Made by a program: the position numbers and the translations under genes
Shown here: one piece after another, positions 58,093 to 60,000 of the stretch
Layout of the letters: each line of letters opens with the position of its first letter
How positions within the stretch are numbered: the stretch's first letter is position 1
Assembly: GCA_014529385.2 (NCBI GenBank)
Contig: CM043959.1
Coordinates: forward strand, 89,385,529 to 89,445,528
Source: Adiantum capillus-veneris
Taxonomy: Eukaryota > Streptophyta > Polypodiopsida > Polypodiales > Pteridaceae
Direction of reading: 5' to 3'
Length of the DNA: 60,000 bases
The notes under the pieces: model-generated
The model's database searches: none
The model's input: the letters and a program-made list of their open reading frames with translations, nothing else
Told to the model about the DNA's origin: nothing

Positions 58093-59764
58093 CCAGTCAC
58101 TCGAGGAGGAGGAGGGTTGAGCGTGAGGCACGCAAGACCAGGACTCAAAGTTCTCGGTCCACACACAAGAAGGCGACTAAGGCCAAGTGTAGCAAAGGCA
58201 GTCGTCACAGTTCCAGCAGGAAGGCCAAGAAAGAGACTGAGACTGAAACTAAAGAGGAAGGTAACTGGGATGTTGACACTAATCATTACACGAAGTCCTC
58301 AAGACGCAATCAAGCCACCAAGGCCAGAAGAAGCAGAGATGATGCCAACCGGCATGATTATACTGCTTCGTTACACGTCTCTTTTCCAGTGTTCAAAGGC
58401 GGAAAGAAGGATGATCCTAATGTTCACATTCAAGCTTTTGAGCAATATGCTGAGTTAAAGAATATTGATAAAGATGACAGGGAAGAATATTTTCCTCAAA
58501 CACTGAAGGATGCGGCAAGGAAATGGTATTACCACTATCCAGCTTGCTAGCTCAGGTCTTACAATAAACTGATCAAGGCTTTCAGACTTAGAGTACTCAC
58601 ACAACACAGATGATGAAGACATTCTCTGTGAGCTGGACAACATCAGACAAGGGAAATTGTTTGTGAGAAGCTATGTTGAAAAGATAGGAGTTAACCAGGC
58701 AGTTGCAGCAGCCACCTTCAGAAACACGATTGCGTGCATGGTTTCTGAATGGGTTCCGCAGCAAGAAGCTGAAAGAGCAAGAGATACCTACACCAACAAA
58801 GAAGTTTAATGACTTAGTGCAGAGAGCTCTGAAGCTTGAACAACAAGCTAAGAAGGAGAGAAGCCTTAAGAAGCGGAGGTCTAGCAGTAGCAGCTCTTCT
58901 ACTCAGAATTCTAATTCTAGTTAAACTTCCAGCAACATTGATAGAAATTCAAACGAAAGGAGCAAGGACAAGGCTAAGAAAGGGTCTTGGTCCAGGAAAC
59001 TTGATGAAATGGCTAGGCAGATTGCTGAAATCAGCCAGACTAGACAACCAGTCCGAAGAATGGAAACCTGGTGCTCCAAATGCAAATCTAAAGATCATGT
59101 TTCCAATGAATGCCCACAGTGTACTTATTGCAAAGCGTATGGCCATCTGTGGAACAACTGTGGCATTCGAATCCATCATTTCAAGAAGAGTAAAGATCTG
59201 TCTCTAGTTGCATTTACACATGCCAAATCAGCTAAGGTAGAGACGAACAGTGTACCTCAAGAGGAAAAATCAGGTAACAGTGGCATTGGTACTCGGCACG
59301 GTAGATACCAAGGGGATATTGGCCGAGGCCGAGGTCGTGGTAATTTTCAAAACCGAAGTTTAAGCTGCTATACTTGTGGTAAATATGGGCACTTTGCAGC
59401 TCAGTGTCCAGGAGCACCCAATACTACAGCTACCGAGGTAAAAGCCCCAGAACCAATTCCAATACGGGCAGTCACTCGCAGTAAAGGGGTGGTTATTGAA
59501 GAAATCCCACATGAGCCTGTGAAACCAGTCAGTCCTGAAACTAGCAAATGGACTCAGCAAAGAGAAGTCTGGAAGACTAAGTGCAAGGAGAAGATAGTTG
59601 ATGAATGGCAAGAGCAACAAGAATTGGCAGCTAAGATCACAGAGGATCTAGCTAAAAAGCTACCAGAGCAGCCGGAGAGTTCTGATGCTAGAGTTATTCA
59701 GAAAATACCAACCCAATCTTCTGAGAAAAGGAAGCCCGGATCAGTCAAGATCTGGAATCTCTGA
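58093..59764 (+). pseudogene. Ty3/gypsy gag with three zinc knuckles, interrupted
   Basis: From about 58,110 a basic region ('SRKAKKETETETKEEG') leads into the retrotrans_gag fold: 'FPVFKGGKKDDPNVHIQAFE', 'DREEYFPQTLKDAARKWYY' to a stop at about 58,549. It continues in another frame with 'DEDILCELDNIRQGKLFVRS'. A third frame runs from 58,703 to 59,764 with a TAA at 58,922: 'KKFNDLVQRALKLEQQAKKE', a serine run, then three C-x2-C-x4-H-x4-C knuckles (CSKC...C, CTYC...C about 15 residues on, and CYTCGKYGHFAAQC near 59,366), and a charged tail with 'WKTKCKEKIVDEWQEQQELA'. Protease, RT and integrase should lie beyond the window. Two frame changes and a stop make it a relic. Confidence 0.85.
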
Positions 59765-60000
59765 GACTATGCTTGCTGCAATGCAAGAACTGGTAGAAGA
59801 TCTAGGGCACATCAAAACAAATTTGACTGCAAAGGGAACTAGGGCGAGCAAACACCAGAACAGAGGATTGGCACTGTGAAGATAGTCCTGATTTTTCAAG
59901 TTTTGATAATAACTCTGATAAAGAGAGAGAAGAAATCCATGTCAAAATCTGTGACCGAATTCAGAAACTGACAGTTGAATTAGAAGATATCAGGAAGACT
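59765..60000 (+). other. Continuation of gypsy element, not assignable
   Basis: After the gag stop the sequence still looks protein-like ('MQELVEDLGHIKTNLTAKG') but no protease motif appears before the window ends. Confidence 0.45.

Overview
This is a repeat-filled stretch of a nuclear plant genome. The evidence is Ty1/copia and Ty3/gypsy LTR retrotransposons whose primer-binding sites match plant initiator tRNA-Met, plant-type copia polyproteins, LINE relics, microsatellites and long AT-rich DNA with no credible host gene. I cannot name the species. A large-genome land plant such as a fern, lycophyte or gymnosperm fits, but that is inference. I see no rRNA, tRNA, CRISPR or prokaryotic operon structure.

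Layout. 1-7,750: AT-rich repeats, a 325-bp tandem pair (4,727-5,378) and a copia gag relic (about 6,690-7,401). 7,751-28,160: a direct segmental duplication with a unit of about 7.5 kb. Copy 1 is 7,751-15,232 and copy 2 is 15,233-about 28,160. Copy 2 was later enlarged by a dead 6.8-kb copia element (17,385-24,182, target-site duplication CATCG), and the two copies differ by four large indels whose joins show short microhomology. 28,109-29,390: an inverted-repeat region. 29,391-37,780: mostly unrecognised AT-rich DNA with small repeats. 37,790-40,286: LINE relics (a reverse-transcriptase remnant and an ORF1-like piece with a GC-rich leader). 40,287-46,923: LTRs of at least two families, a solo LTR with a perfect target-site duplication (TSD), an unrecognised proline-rich coding relic and an array of hairpin-forming repeats.

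46,924-56,664: the standout structure, a head-to-head palindrome of two copia elements. Two gag-pol reading frames in opposite orientation are almost identical, including the same in-frame TAA. They are separated by about 580 bp that holds the only PBS and a truncated 5' LTR. The outer LTRs differ from each other far more than the inner arms do, and no TSD flanks the whole.

56,665-60,000: a Ty3/gypsy gag relic with three zinc knuckles, split by a 1.24-kb solo LTR with TSD ACATT. It belongs to the same family as the solo LTR at 41,954 but lies in the opposite orientation.

Function. Nothing here forms a host pathway. The coding content is retroelement gag, protease, integrase, reverse transcriptase and RNase H, all interrupted. 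The value of the window is structural: nested insertions, recombination-derived solo LTRs, a tandem segmental duplication with datable indels, and a large copia palindrome that may have been homogenised by gene conversion. Sequence comparisons were done by eye, so difference counts are approximate.
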